Of a DNA stretch of 64,000 nt, positions 47,401 through 64,000 are shown piece after piece. Numbering within the stretch: position 1 is the stretch's first letter; every line of letters begins with the position of its first letter. The notes beneath the pieces are model-generated. The model had not been told where the DNA came from. It did not search any database and saw nothing but the letters and a program-made list of their open reading frames with translations. Position numbers and translations under genes: made by a program. Source of the stretch: Ulva prolifera (Eukaryota > Chlorophyta > Ulvophyceae > Ulvales > Ulvaceae); the NCBI GenBank assembly GCA_023078555.1, contig CM041202.1, positions 558,001-622,000 on the forward strand, written 5' to 3'.

Positions 47401-50400
47401 GAATCACGCAGTGACAGCTTTCGTCACCGGGGTTTGTGCTTACACAGCACAGTGTCTGTGCACGAAGAATCATGTCTCGCAGCGCTAAGTGTGCACGTAC
47501 ACCCTGTACGCTTCGCTGGGCTGAGCTGTTTGATTGAATGCGGTGCGGTACAGACCTTGCTTGACTGTAGCAGAGCTTTGCGCGGTCTGATATTTTTTCA
47601 TCATGGTCACAAGTCGTGGAGGGCATGCATCTTTGTGCAGGGGGAGTGTGCCGGCCCTCCTAACAAGACTGACACAGCCGTCCTCGACCGCACCCCCGGC
47701 GCCGCCGAGCTGCTGCCGTTCCGGGACCGCCAGTGCCTCGTCATGACCAACGAGGACCTCTTCCCCGTCGCATCGCACCGGTGCGCCTCATCTCAGCATA
47801 CACATGCATGCTATCAATGCATGCCATTGATGCAGGCTCCCCTAATGCGGGGAGCAGCTAGCTGTCAATTAATTCGACGAGAGCAGTCAAGCGAGCACGA
47901 ATGCATGCCCTACCGTGCACGCGTGCATTCCATCCGGACAGTCGACAGACATCAACCGTCTTGCTGACCGGTCGTTGATGCATATGCTGCCACCTCATAC
48001 ATGCCACCAGACAGCACCGGATGTACATGCATGGGTGACCTGCAGCGCTCGCGCAAGCCCTGGTGCAGTTTGGCAGGAGTGCACCACTTGCATGCATGCG
48101 TGTTGGTACCGCACTCGATTCCCCAGCTGCAAGGCAGGATGTGCGCAGCCTATAGCTAACACAATCACCCGCGTCACTCTGCTGGCGCTGATAGAAGGTT
48201 GCACTGCCTGCAGGTTCTGGCTTGACAACGTGTACCTGCGGGCGGTGTATCACAACGCGCCGAATGACCGGAAATACCAGTTCATCGTGTTGGTAGGTTT
48301 GCCGCCGCTGAAGTGGCCACTGACAGGTGAGGGGAAGCGCTACATCACCCGCACCACCTTCCAGGGCGACGGCCTCGGGCCGGCCGTGGGCGTCTGGGCC
48401 GACGAGGGCGTCTACATCGAGAGTGTGCTCTTTAGATACTAATGATATTACAGAGAAGAATGGGCTTGGCGGAGTGAAAACACCTGTGCCCTGCGTGTAT
48501 CTGGAGCTGCTGTCATAGCGATGGATTGCTGATCATGAGCATTACCTTGAAGATATCTCAGGAACTTCTTTGAAAACTCCATAGGAGCGACCATGATGAG
48601 TATGGCGTATGAACGGCAACTTTGCTTTAAACACCACGCACGGTCCCACAGCCATGTACTACTAATAGTCCCTTCATCTGCATTCTGTTGCGCTGCAGAC
48701 TGCACATTTGCAAATCTCGGCGGGGACGGCTCAGCCAGTGCAGCATGCGCCGAATGCACCGGAAACGTCATCGCGGAAGCCCCTGTGCACATCGTGAACT
48801 CTACATTTTTCGACCCCGTGCGCCGTCCACTCACCACCTACGTCCGCGCCGGGGACAACGGCAGCGTCCTCCTCACCGGCTGCACCTTTGGGGAGCCTTC
48901 AAGCATCACCGACCCGTTGTTCTATGCTCAGGACAGCGCAGTCATATACACGGACGACACGGCAGCCATCCGCGTGCGCACTGAAGCAGGGGGGACAGCC
49001 ACGGCAAGCCCCGTTTCCTTGGTGCCAGAGCTCCCCGCGGTTTCAAGTAAGAGCTTTCCGCAGCGGAGCGACCCATGGTTTGTGAGCGTTATGCGCGTGC
49101 GCTCCCCTGAAAGCTTCTGAAGCCACATACGGCCACACATGATCACCTCCATTGTCAGCGTCATCAGAGACGGTAGCTACCAGAGCGCATGCTGCCACTG
49201 ACCAGGTCGTGTCATCTTCAAAGGCAATTTAAGGGCGGCGTGAGCGTGTGCATCACCGGCGCCAGCATTATGTTTGTGGCAGGTGCCCCCCCACAACACA
49301 TGCAAATTACATGGGTCCCACACGAATGAGGCTGCCCAGCCACAGAGATTGCCAGGGGTGGTCAAAAGTGTACCGACTCAGACCAGCATGTGGTAATCAA
49401 GCTAGCGCTGCAAACGACCCACACTGCCGGTGTGCTGACTTCTGTTCTTCACAGGCTAGCCCCTTAGTCATCTTGCACAGCCACCATGTCTGCCTGGTTA
49501 TCCACGAGCCTGGTGCAGAGTCAAGGAGAGATCGTCAGCCCCCAGCCGTCGTACCCGGAACCTCTGCAGCCAGTTCCACTGCTCGAGGGGCGTGATGCTC
49601 TGGCGCCTGCGCCCGGCGCTCCGCTCACTGGACTGCCGCCCAATGTCAGCAGTGCACCCTCTGCGGGAAACGGCTCAGAATCTGGGCTGACGCAGGCGGC
49701 CACTATTGCCATCGCCATGGCCGTCACAGTCACTCTCCTGCTGCTCGTTTTCGCAGTCGCGGTTTTCGTCAGGCGGCGACGGCGGCAGCAGCGGCGGAGG
49801 CGAGGCATGGCTGCTAAGGAGGGGGCGCCGGTGACCGGCCACTCCGTCGGCCGCAATGGCGGCGAAGCTGAGCGTGCTTCAACTGCAGAAGGGATGCCCG
49901 ACCAGCTGCCGAGTGACTACAGCACAGAGGTCTGGCAGCCAGCTCCCCCCCCCGGCATCAAGGCACAGTCACCGCTGTCTGATGATCTCCTGTTCTGATG
50001 TCAAATGCATTGCGTGAACGCGTTAACAACGCTGTCCATCTGCAATGTGACCTATGCTGAGCCACACGCCCGCACCGTGACTGTGACAGTAACATGCCTA
50101 GATGTGAGGTTATATTCTCAGGACAAATCCAGAGAGGCTGGTAGCTCGCCAGGGCAATGGGCAAGCACGCCCAAGCCAAGAGTGCATGCATGACATCAGA
50201 TGCTGACCCACTTCGAACCGGAACACGTACACGCGCCCTCCCAACAGCATGGGAGACGCCCACCGCACAGGCACGCGTACGCCCACTCACTCACGGTGTG
50301 TGTAGGCGGCGCCCTCGAAGCTGCGTTCAGCTATGAGCATACCGTCCCGCCCTGCGACGTCGACCGCTGGTGGCACGAGCCTGTGCCCCGTGGAGCAGAG

Positions 50401-52253
50401 CACCTACTGGGCGACAACGATTGGCTTTGATGGCCCGCTGCCGACAGCGTCCGCGCCAGCCAGCAGCAAGCTGGATGCCCTGCATGCGCAGCTCAACAGC
50501 ATCGGCGGTGACGTGGCCGTGCTGGAGCGGTTCAGCCTCCTCGGCCCAAGCCAGCGGCGCCAGGGAGGTGCGGCCGCTGCTGATAATCTTCTGGAATGCG
50601 TGCCTCACCACTTGCCTGCAGAGTCGCATGCCAAATGGCACATGTTTCAATTTGACAGCAGACTTACGCACACGCTTTTTCAACTGCATGGTCACATGTG
50701 TGACCGCATGTCACCTCGGACAGCAGGCGCACACGTTGCAGCATCTGCGGCTAATTAGGATCGTCACGGTGTGTCCGAGTCGGAATGCTATATTGCTACA
50801 TAGAACGCGCCTCGCTGGACGATGGGCTATCGCTACTTCTGTTCTGAAATTGCTGACAGCCTGAATGGTACACTGCGGATCTGGTGAGCGGGAGGCTGCC
50901 CTTCTGTGAATGCTCTCTGACTTGAAGGCTTACTTTGAGTGACTTGACCAGGAGTCTGAAAGTGGAACTCCGTGTCCGCAAGTAACTGCACAGCACACCT
51001 GCATGTCACCACGACATGAATGACCATCAACTGTAGTTGCAAAGAGTTGAGCTTGCATTTGTGTTTTCAGGACAGGGCGTTGTGGCCTTTGCAAAGGGTG
51101 TGCGCGACGATCTTGGCTACGCACTCAAGTTCTTCATCGACCGCGCCTCCTTCCTTGCGGAGCGTGACATGTACCGCAGCACCACCCTCGGCCGCCTCTT
51201 GCCGCAGGTCCACGCTGAGTACGACCCCGAGGTGACACCCGGAGCCCTCCTGGACGGCGGCGGCCGCGCACTGCCGCCATGCATTGTGATGGAGCGAGGC
51301 GAGGGCCTGCCGGACTGGTCAAAGCGCGCCAAGCCCGACGTCTTCCAATCTGTTGCTGTGCTGGCGCATGTGGCGACGCGGCTGCGCGACATGCATGAGG
51401 GCGGCTACGTGCACCGCGACATCAAGCCCGAGAACCTGATGTTCCTGCCGCGCGAGAACCGGTGGACGGTGATCGATTTCGGATGCACTGTTGCGGCCGG
51501 GGATGTCGCGCCGCTGGCCTACACGCTGGTGTATGCGTCGCCAAAGACTGCAGCGGCGGTGGCGGCCGGTGCGAAGACGATCGTAGCGGACCCCGCGGTG
51601 GACGCGTGGGCGCTGGGGGTGGTGGCGTTTGAGCTGCTGACGGGCCAGTCCGCGTTCAACCTCGTCACGGAAGGCCGCGACTCGGTGCGTTGCTGCCACC
51701 GATGCTTGCTGAGCTCGAGGAACTGTCAGGCCCACTTGAATGCTGTGCACATGGTAACCCAGCCTGAAGGTACCCATTGATAGTTGATCATTACACATTT
51801 TATAAGTATTTTATTCAGTCCTACAATGGAAGCTTGGAGTGTAGCAGATCGAGCTCATGATGCATCTCAGCAATACCAGAGCACTGGCAAGCCCACCTCG
51901 TCACAGCACTGTGTGTATCAAGTCAAAAGCACCTGCTTGGCCTTATACCGTAGCAGCAGGCGTTTTGGCATCATGCCTGTGGCAGGTAGCACCCGCCTAC
52001 GTGCAGATGCGCCCAGTCATGACGTGCACGTGTCCATGTGCAGGTGCTGGAGAAGCTGCTGGGGCAGGCGGAGCTGCCGTGGGAGGGGGAGCTGGCGGAG
52101 CGCAACCCGGTGGCGCGGCGGCGGCTGGGGCTGTTCCGCGAGCCGGTGCTGTCGCTGCTGCGGCGCGACCCCGCGCACCGCGCCACACTCGCCGACTTCT
52201 GCCGCACCGTCAACACCGTCTTCTCCTCCCCCACCACCGTCGAGCAGCCGTGA
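44497..52253 (+). CDS. Beta-helix receptor-like protein kinase, copy 4 (complete)
   Basis: Nine exons: 44497-44727 (signal peptide, LISMAVLFLQFAIGGHAAEA), 46537-46758, 47641-47780, 48214-48422, 48699-49096 (beta-helix-like ectodomain), 49519-49929 (membrane helix about IAIAMAVTVTLLLLVFAVAV), about 50321-50567, 51071-51684 (kinase), 52044-52253. All phases agree if exon 7 begins near 50321; that acceptor is the least certain. About 893 residues. YALKFF, HRDIKPEN and DFG are intact. The P+1/APE region reads YASPKTAAAV where copies 2 and 3 have SPETAAAV, replacing the structural Glu with Lys. The kinase exon is nearly identical to copies 2 and 3, while the ectodomain differs more. Intron 1 contains the direct-repeat element at 45192-46012. 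Confidence 0.78.
45192..46012. mobile_element. TRIM-like or Penelope-like insertion with 66-bp terminal direct repeats
   Basis: Two identical direct repeats of 66 bp (45204-45269 and 45935-46000; beginning TGTACTCTTCATGTCTTCCG and ending GAGATGTTTGC) bound a 665-bp interior. Outside them is the 14-bp direct repeat GCACCATACACATG (45192-45205 and 45999-46012), which looks like a target duplication. The layout suits a miniature LTR element, or a Penelope-like element with its characteristic direct repeats and long variable duplications. No reverse transcriptase or nuclease domain is recognisable inside. It lies in intron 1 of kinase copy 4. Confidence 0.6.
46302..46328 (+). repeat. 27-nt poly-C tract
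   Basis: Uninterrupted C27 in intron 1 of kinase copy 4, 60 bp after a T-rich tract (46203-46250). Length may be imprecise in any assembly. Confidence 0.8.
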
Positions 52254-53850
52254 ACCGCAGCTGCATGCGGCGGCTGGAGTGGGCCTGCCAAGCAGCATCT
52301 GCATTGCGCTTGAACTTGAGTAGTATGCATACTAGTACCACTGAACTTGTTTGGCGTATGTTCGAATTTCAGTGCAGTGCGGCCAGGGTGTTCATGTGAT
52401 TCGGCGCTCGTGGTGCTTGCCATCTGATAATCCTCAATTGGTGGCACTGCGGCCGATAGTCGCGTGCTCATGGCATGTGCAGCCGCCCAGGCCATTGTGG
52501 CGTGCTGCCTACGCCGTTGCTTTTTCAAACACAATCGGCAGATCTCTGCTGGATTGCGCCCGGCTCCAGCTGCAGTGGACTGTCTTGGCCTATGGGCGAA
52601 CAGCGTGCGCCCCGGGAACAGCTCGCGAGCTTGCTCCCAGAGTGTATTCATCCCAGAGTGACTTCGTCTCTGGGGTCTACAGAACTTGGAGCACTGCAGT
52701 GTCCCTTCAGGCTGAGGAACTCTACTATAGCAGAGCTCAGTGACAGAGTTCTGGCAGATTTCAACCTCATGAATCATTGATGACTGTATTTGCAGCCATG
52801 AGCATACAGTGTACATGTTTTCAGCCAGAATTTGGCCCTACTGTTCCATGGCACACACCAGCTTGTACATGAAACATTGTCGATGTAATACACCAGCTTG
52901 TACATGGCAATCTGAGCATGCTGCAGTGTGTACACTGGTGTGAAGGAGTCTTGCATTCATACACAATTATGTCATGGCTTCTGCGCCTGCAATCAACCTT
53001 CAAGTACCACATATATGCTGTGATGCCGAGCCGCGGACACAGTGATCCCGGGCCCACCGACGCCACGCTACCATGCATATGCGCTCTTTGACCAAAACCA
53101 GGTGGAACCATCGGGCTGTCCAGCTGGATTCTCGGCGCGCCACATACTTCAACAAGATCCACCTGCAAAACTGTAGCTTAGGATTGCTGTCGGCAGGTAC
53201 AATATTCAGTTTAAGCTTACCTCGTCTCCATTGATCTGCCTGATGGTTCTCCAAGTCCGGCACGGATATGTCTTTATTTCGCTATCAGCGGGGCGAACCC
53301 GGCTACAGGGTCAGGCCTATAGGCTTCGCTAAATGTGTATATATTTGGTAGCTGTCGAATGCTCTGTTTCCAGGAACACCCCGAGGCAACACGCCGAGGC
53401 TACATGACGCTGGCGTTCCTACTCTGGTGCTGAACCTGACAGAATTCTGCGGGCAGCAAAACGTGCAGACAAATTTGAACGTATGGTCTGCTTGAGCAAC
53501 ACGATGTCGCCTGCAAGTGTGCACCCTCGACGCAGTTGAGCAGCGTGTGCCTGCAAGCCCTCCGCAGCTATTGTATCGCACACAGCTAACGCACGGTGGA
53601 AATATAATTAGCATTTTATTAGATAACCTGTCATCATGTGCCCGCAGCATGGGAGGATCGGTACCAGCTGCCTCATGATCCGTCCCGCGGCTGTGCCTGC
53701 TCCGTGTTCAGCCAGCCCATGCACAATTCGTACCGTTGGCTACAAAGAAAAGTAGCTGCATGCGACGGAGGATGATGCGTGTCACCAACACTCACCGCTG
53801 CCACCGTTGCACCGAGAAGGGCGCGTAGGTACCTTGACGATGGAGGCAGT
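52254..53850. other. Spacer between kinase copy 4 and the LINE nest
   Basis: No gene supported. It contains an internal direct repeat (CACCAGCTTGTACATG at about 52857 and 52890). Open frames are short and lack domain or splice support. Confidence 0.5.
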
Positions 53851-54515
53851 CTTGCATTTCCGTTGGCTGCAGCTGTAGTTGGACAGGCAAAGTCTGCAGT
53901 CTGGACTGCAGTCTGCCCCGGAGCCGCTCTACCGTGCCCTCGCGAGGGGCACGGGTGTGGAGCTGAATCGCCGCGGGGACATCGTCGTGGTCATGCCGCG
54001 CCTGGAGATGGCGGCCGTGGACGTCGTGGTCACACATGCGCCAGCGGCCTCGTACGCGGCCGCTGCGGCGCGGGAGACGGGTGCGACGGCGGAACGGGCG
54101 GAGGACATGAAGCGGGACCGCTTCCGGCGGGACGTGCCTGACCATGCCGCGTTCCGGTTTGTTCCGTTTGCAGCCGAATCGTGCGGCTTCATGGGCAAGG
54201 CTGCCGTGAGGTTCGTCGGTCAGTTGGGGGATGTGGCCGCTGCTAGCGGGCGCATATCCAAAGGCAGGTTTGTCCAGTGGGCGCTGCGGGTGTTGTCGGT
54301 ATCAAGCGTGGCAATGCGGATATGTATCGGAAGTCTGGTCTTGTCATCTCTCGGGAGCAGGGGTTGCGGTATGATGCGGGCCTGGAGGACGCGATCCTGC
54401 CGGACTGAGTTGTGAGTGCGGTTGTAGTGTTCGTGTCTGGGGGAGTGTATGTTGATGTTGATTCGGATGAGATTCGGTTGTAGTGTTTGTTTTCTCCCGT
54501 TCACTCTTTTGTAAA
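53850..54515 (+). mobile_element. 5'-truncated family B LINE with C-terminal nuclease
   Basis: Open frame to the stop at 54413-54415 encodes RRGDIVVVMPRLEMAAVDVV, VTHAP, DMKRDRFRRD and FVPFAAESCGFMGKAAVRFV, aligning with the nuclease domain of family A (RGDI, DV.VTH, KR..Y, PL..E..G). The family B 3'UTR follows, with TGATTCGGATGAGATTCGG and the end GTTTGTTTTCTCCCGTTCAC-TCTTTTGTAA. The 5' limit is approximate. It defines family B as a relative of A with a different, non-AC 3' end. Confidence 0.7.
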
Positions 54516-54556
54516 TGTCCTCATACGAGTTCGCACACAAGGCAACCCTCTCAGTG

Positions 54557-61138
<6,582 letters not shown>

Positions 61139-61149
61139 CCCTCTCAGTC

Positions 61150-61591
61150 AGCATGGTGCACCACCAGGCCATGCGCGCCGCTGCAGCTGCAGCCCGATTC
61201 TAAGCTTTCCCTGCAAGATTGTGCGTTCCGCCGACCTCCGCCAGCGGCGCGCATGGCCACCTGCGGAAGCCAAGTCACTTTGCGACCGCTCTATATACGT
61301 AGCGCTGTGCAGCGCTGCACCGCGCTGCTATGCTTGGCATGAGCATGCACATGGCGTCGTCTTGAGCGGTGATGCTGGAGCTGGACACGTGTGCGCACAG
61401 TAGATGGTCAGGTTGCCAGCTCCGCCAAATATTCTTCAGACGGAGGCTGTAGCTTCTTTTGACGTCGTGCCTTTCATCTGGGCTGCAAAATAGCTTCTGG
61501 GCTGCGTTTAAAGAAGCGAGGGAAGCGGTCTACATGTTCCGGTTCTTCATGTTGATCAACAACCGTTGACCTGTCTGCTCCGAGGAAAGAC
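61150..61591 (+). promoter_or_regulatory. Upstream block of kinase copy 5 shared with copy 4
   Basis: Homologous to 44168-44496, including CAGCATGGTGCACCACCAGG, CGACCGCTCTATATACG (a TATA-like core) and TATTCTTCAGACG. It is the presumed promoter and 5'UTR. The LINE nest now separates it from sequence further upstream. Confidence 0.45.
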
Positions 61592-63655
61592 ATGCTCACC
61601 GACACCACGCCGCCACAGAACAAAAGATTTTTGCCCCTGAACAGCATGGCAGATTTCTCCTTGCAGTTTTGGGGCCATGGAGCTGCAGCCGCCCAGAGTA
61701 AGAATGCGGGGTCGCCTCTCGAGCCGGATCCGGTCCAGCAGGTCAGCGTTCCCGACGCCAACTTTCTGCGCATTTTATGTAGGCTTCTTGTGCTGAGATT
61801 CGCCACCGAGGCCAGCGAGTCTCATCGCACTGACATTTTCTGCTGCTTGGACAAGTCTGTCGTGTGGATGAGATTCGGTTTCAGTGTTTGTTTTCTCCCG
61901 TTCACTCTTTTTATAAACAACACATTTTCTACTGCTTGGACAAGTCTGTCGCGTGCGACGGAGTCGACAGCTACCGCGACTCTGTTACTCAAGCCGATTG
62001 TGTGCATGCACGCAACCAGGGCTGCAGCTGGTCGCTGAGGTGATTCGGGTGAGATTCGGTGTTCGTGTTTGCCTTCTTCTGTTCACTCCTTTGGGTAACA
62101 GAAATGCCTAGAGCTTCACTGCGAAGCAGTAGCAGTGCATTGTATTGTCCATGCGAGCTGGCGGAGCAGTCCAGCGACCAGCGCTAAGCACAACTCTTTA
62201 AAGAGTGCACGTGAATGAGAGAAGACAAACACCAAAACCGAATCACATCCGAATCAACAGCAACATACACGCACACACGATCTGTGTCCGGCGAGGGTGC
62301 TGCCGTTGCGCCGGTGTTTTGGTGTGAGCTTCGTGTGGCTTCCTGCGTGGTGTGCGATTCCCCCGGTTCTTGCTTGCGGTGCTACCTGCCTCGCTTGCTT
62401 TGTCCTTGTAACACGCACACACGATCACACTACAACCACACCCACAACCACAAGGCATGTGAACACACCCGGCAGTCATGTCAGCTGGATCAGTTCAGTA
62501 GGGTTCCCGGTGTATGCAGAGTGTGCCAACTGTGAAGGAATGCGCAGTGGCGGTGTTGGCATTGACTCGGAGTGCGTCGCAAAGCTGTCTTCTCTGATGC
62601 GGTACTGAAACATAACGTTTGCCACGATCATGAGTATACTATGAGCATTCTAGTACACGGGCTCCAGGTACACGGGCTGCGCGGTGGTGCGGTCTCAGCT
62701 GCGCCCTGCGGCTGTGTGCTACCTGCTGTGCGGCCACGCCACGGTGGTGAGGGCCAGGTTCGGCCGACCCCTCGGGCCGCACCCCCTCCGGCCTCGCAGG
62801 AGCACGAACTTCGCATCGGTGAGATACCTGCACCCCAGGCTTCAGACATGTTTGCGCGGCCGGTCGCACAGTCTAGATCGGCAGATCTGCCTGCAGGCTC
62901 CTGTAGCCACCAACCCCGCATATGCTGCGGTACACCGGTGTCCTTCTAAAGCACAGGATTTAACAAGTTGTCTTCCAGGTCACAGGGTCGCACCTCATGT
63001 GCCGATGATCATATATGCAATGCAGGGTACGCGCCATTCCTCCACCATGCGCCATCTGCAAGACACGGACGCTCCACGGCCCGTGTTTGTGGCGACGCCG
63101 AGAGAGCTGGAGGCCGCAATCCTCCAAGGCCGGCTCCACATCGTCATCACGGCGCACCTTGACATGACCTCCATGCCGCTGCGCCCCACGTCCATCTGCT
63201 TGGAAGGCTGCGAGAGCCCGCTGCCGATCATCCAGGATGCCCTTTCTATACGGGTGTGCAGCCTCCTGCAGCAGGGCATGAAGCCACATGTGTGGTAAAC
63301 CTGAAGCAGCTGCTTGAAAAACAATCAAAGATCCAATATACATGCGCCGAGCTAGCGCTGCTTGACGAGTTGAGTCTCGACCTTGCAGCCTGCACCTGCC
63401 TTGTAATGCATCACGATGTGGGCCACCGGTACCAGTGCGCGCATGAGCACACCTGAAACATGTCATGGCCAATGTACAATGATGGATGGTGCCAAGGGCA
63501 TGTATGTGTTTGCAGGGGGAGTGTGATGGACCCCCCAGAGAAGTGGACCTCGCGGTGCTGGACAACACCCCCGGCGCCGCCCAGCTGCTGCCGTTCCAGG
63601 ACCGCCAGTGCCTCATCATGACAAATGGGGAACTCCTGCCCATCATGTCCTATCG
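61592..63655 (+). CDS. Beta-helix receptor-like protein kinase, copy 5, 3'-partial
   Basis: Exons in the window: 61592-61741 (signal peptide, NSMADFSLQFWGHGAAAAQS), 63026-63253 (MRHLQDTDAPRPVFVATPRE... CESPLPIIQDALSIR) and 63516-63655 (GECDGPPREVDLAVLDNTPG... SYR), with the same donors and phases as copies 2-4. The remaining exons lie beyond the window; nothing after 63656 matches exon 4, which may lie further on. Frames are open. Relative to copy 4 the signal exon starts later and has one extra Gln at the donor. Intron 1 contains several LINE fragments, one of which has an empty site in copy 4. Confidence 0.7.
61863..61921 (+). mobile_element. 59-bp family B LINE fragment with a 30-bp target duplication
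   Basis: Ends TCCCGTTCACTCTTTTTATA and is flanked by a 30-bp direct repeat with one mismatch (61833-61862 and 61922-61951, beginning ACATTTTCT and ending AAGTCTGTCG). The same intron position in kinase copy 4 (about 44858-44900) has an uninterrupted single version, an empty site. Confidence 0.85.
62041..62100 (+). mobile_element. Family B LINE 3' fragment
   Basis: GTGAGATTCGGTGTTCGTG then TTCTGTTCACTCCTTTGGGTAA, a diverged family B 3' end in intron 1 of kinase copy 5. Confidence 0.5.
62205..62450 (-). mobile_element. Family B LINE fragment interrupted by a family A fragment
   Basis: Reverse complement of the family B 3' region (GTGAATGAGAGAAGACAAAC, CCGAATCACATCCGAATCAA, then CA-rich sequence). 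It is split by the insertion at 62283-62410 and resumes as CACACTACAACCACACCCAC. Outer limits are approximate. Confidence 0.6.
62283..62410 (+). mobile_element. 128-bp family A-related insertion in an AC-rich site
   Basis: Flanked by a perfect 16-bp duplication ACACGCACACACGATC (62267-62282 and 62411-62426). The body matches 54740-54910 and ends CTTTGTCCTTGTA. Its target is the CA-rich part of a family B 3'UTR, again showing preference for AC-rich DNA. Confidence 0.85.
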
Positions 63656-64000
63656 GTGCGCCGCGGTAGTACACGTGCTGCGTCGCAGCAGCCTCGCACG
63701 CGTGCGTGCATGCCACTCCTGCAGGCTCACTTGAGTAAAGCTAGCGCTAGCCATGGGTGCAGCTCTTGATGCCGCGTATGTGCTTTGCTCGGCAGGCGAG
63801 ACTGCTTCAGGATTTGCGTATACAGGAACCCCCCCAGACTCTCTTTCCAACAGTCTGTTAACTGTGACAAGTCACACATGTCATCAAATGAGGGAAGACG
63901 GCACAAGCAGGGGGTGTGCCGGATGTCATCCTCATGCAATTCACGTTCTCACCCTAGGATGTGACAGGTGAATCGTGCGGAGCGGACACAGGTCAGCAAC
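63656..64000. other. Intron 3 of kinase copy 5 (window end)
   Basis: Non-coding sequence following the GTGCGCC donor at 63656. No repeat or exon recognised; exon 4 of this copy is expected beyond the window. Confidence 0.5.

Overview
This is a GC-rich, intron-rich nuclear window from a eukaryote, most likely a green alga (Chlorophyta). Introns are short, and donors are very often GTGCG or GTGTG. Some retroelement 3' ends carry TGTAA, the usual green-algal polyadenylation signal. Species is not determinable from sequence alone, and another alga is possible. No tRNA, rRNA, operon or CRISPR array was seen.

The host backbone is a same-strand tandem array of paralogous receptor-like kinase genes: copy 1 (partial, ends 3505), copy 2 (5443-12552), copy 3 (16373-22348, decayed), copy 4 (44497-52253) and copy 5 (61592 to the window end). 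Copies 2-4 share nine exons with matching phases: signal peptide, extracellular beta-helix-like region, one membrane helix, kinase domain. Copies 2 and 4 give open frames of about 862 and 893 residues. Copy 1 is a pseudokinase. A relic of one more last exon lies at 42.9 kb.

The gap between copies 3 and 4 is filled by an 18,036-bp CACTA (En/Spm) DNA transposon at 23900-41935. It has perfect 18-bp terminal inverted repeats and a 3-bp ATG target duplication. It carries at least five genes: an unrecognised multi-exon plus-strand gene (25018-29002), a Ulp1/C48-like protease (29519-32381, minus), a Tnp2-like transposase of about 1,200 residues in eight exons (32847-37214, minus), and two small plus-strand genes (37687-38620 and 39825-40993). 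Three arrays of one hairpin sit inside it: two form matched promoter-proximal modules in inverted orientation, and the third is a 14-copy, 66-bp satellite.

Two families of non-LTR retrotransposon litter the array. Family A has one full-length copy (55351-60752; 1,482-residue protein with zinc fingers, reverse transcriptase and an R2-type restriction-like endonuclease) sitting between two long (AC)n tracts, plus truncated copies. Family B is known here only from 3' fragments, but its C-terminal nuclease is related to that of A. Several fragments have clear target-site duplications, and one has an empty site in a paralogous copy.
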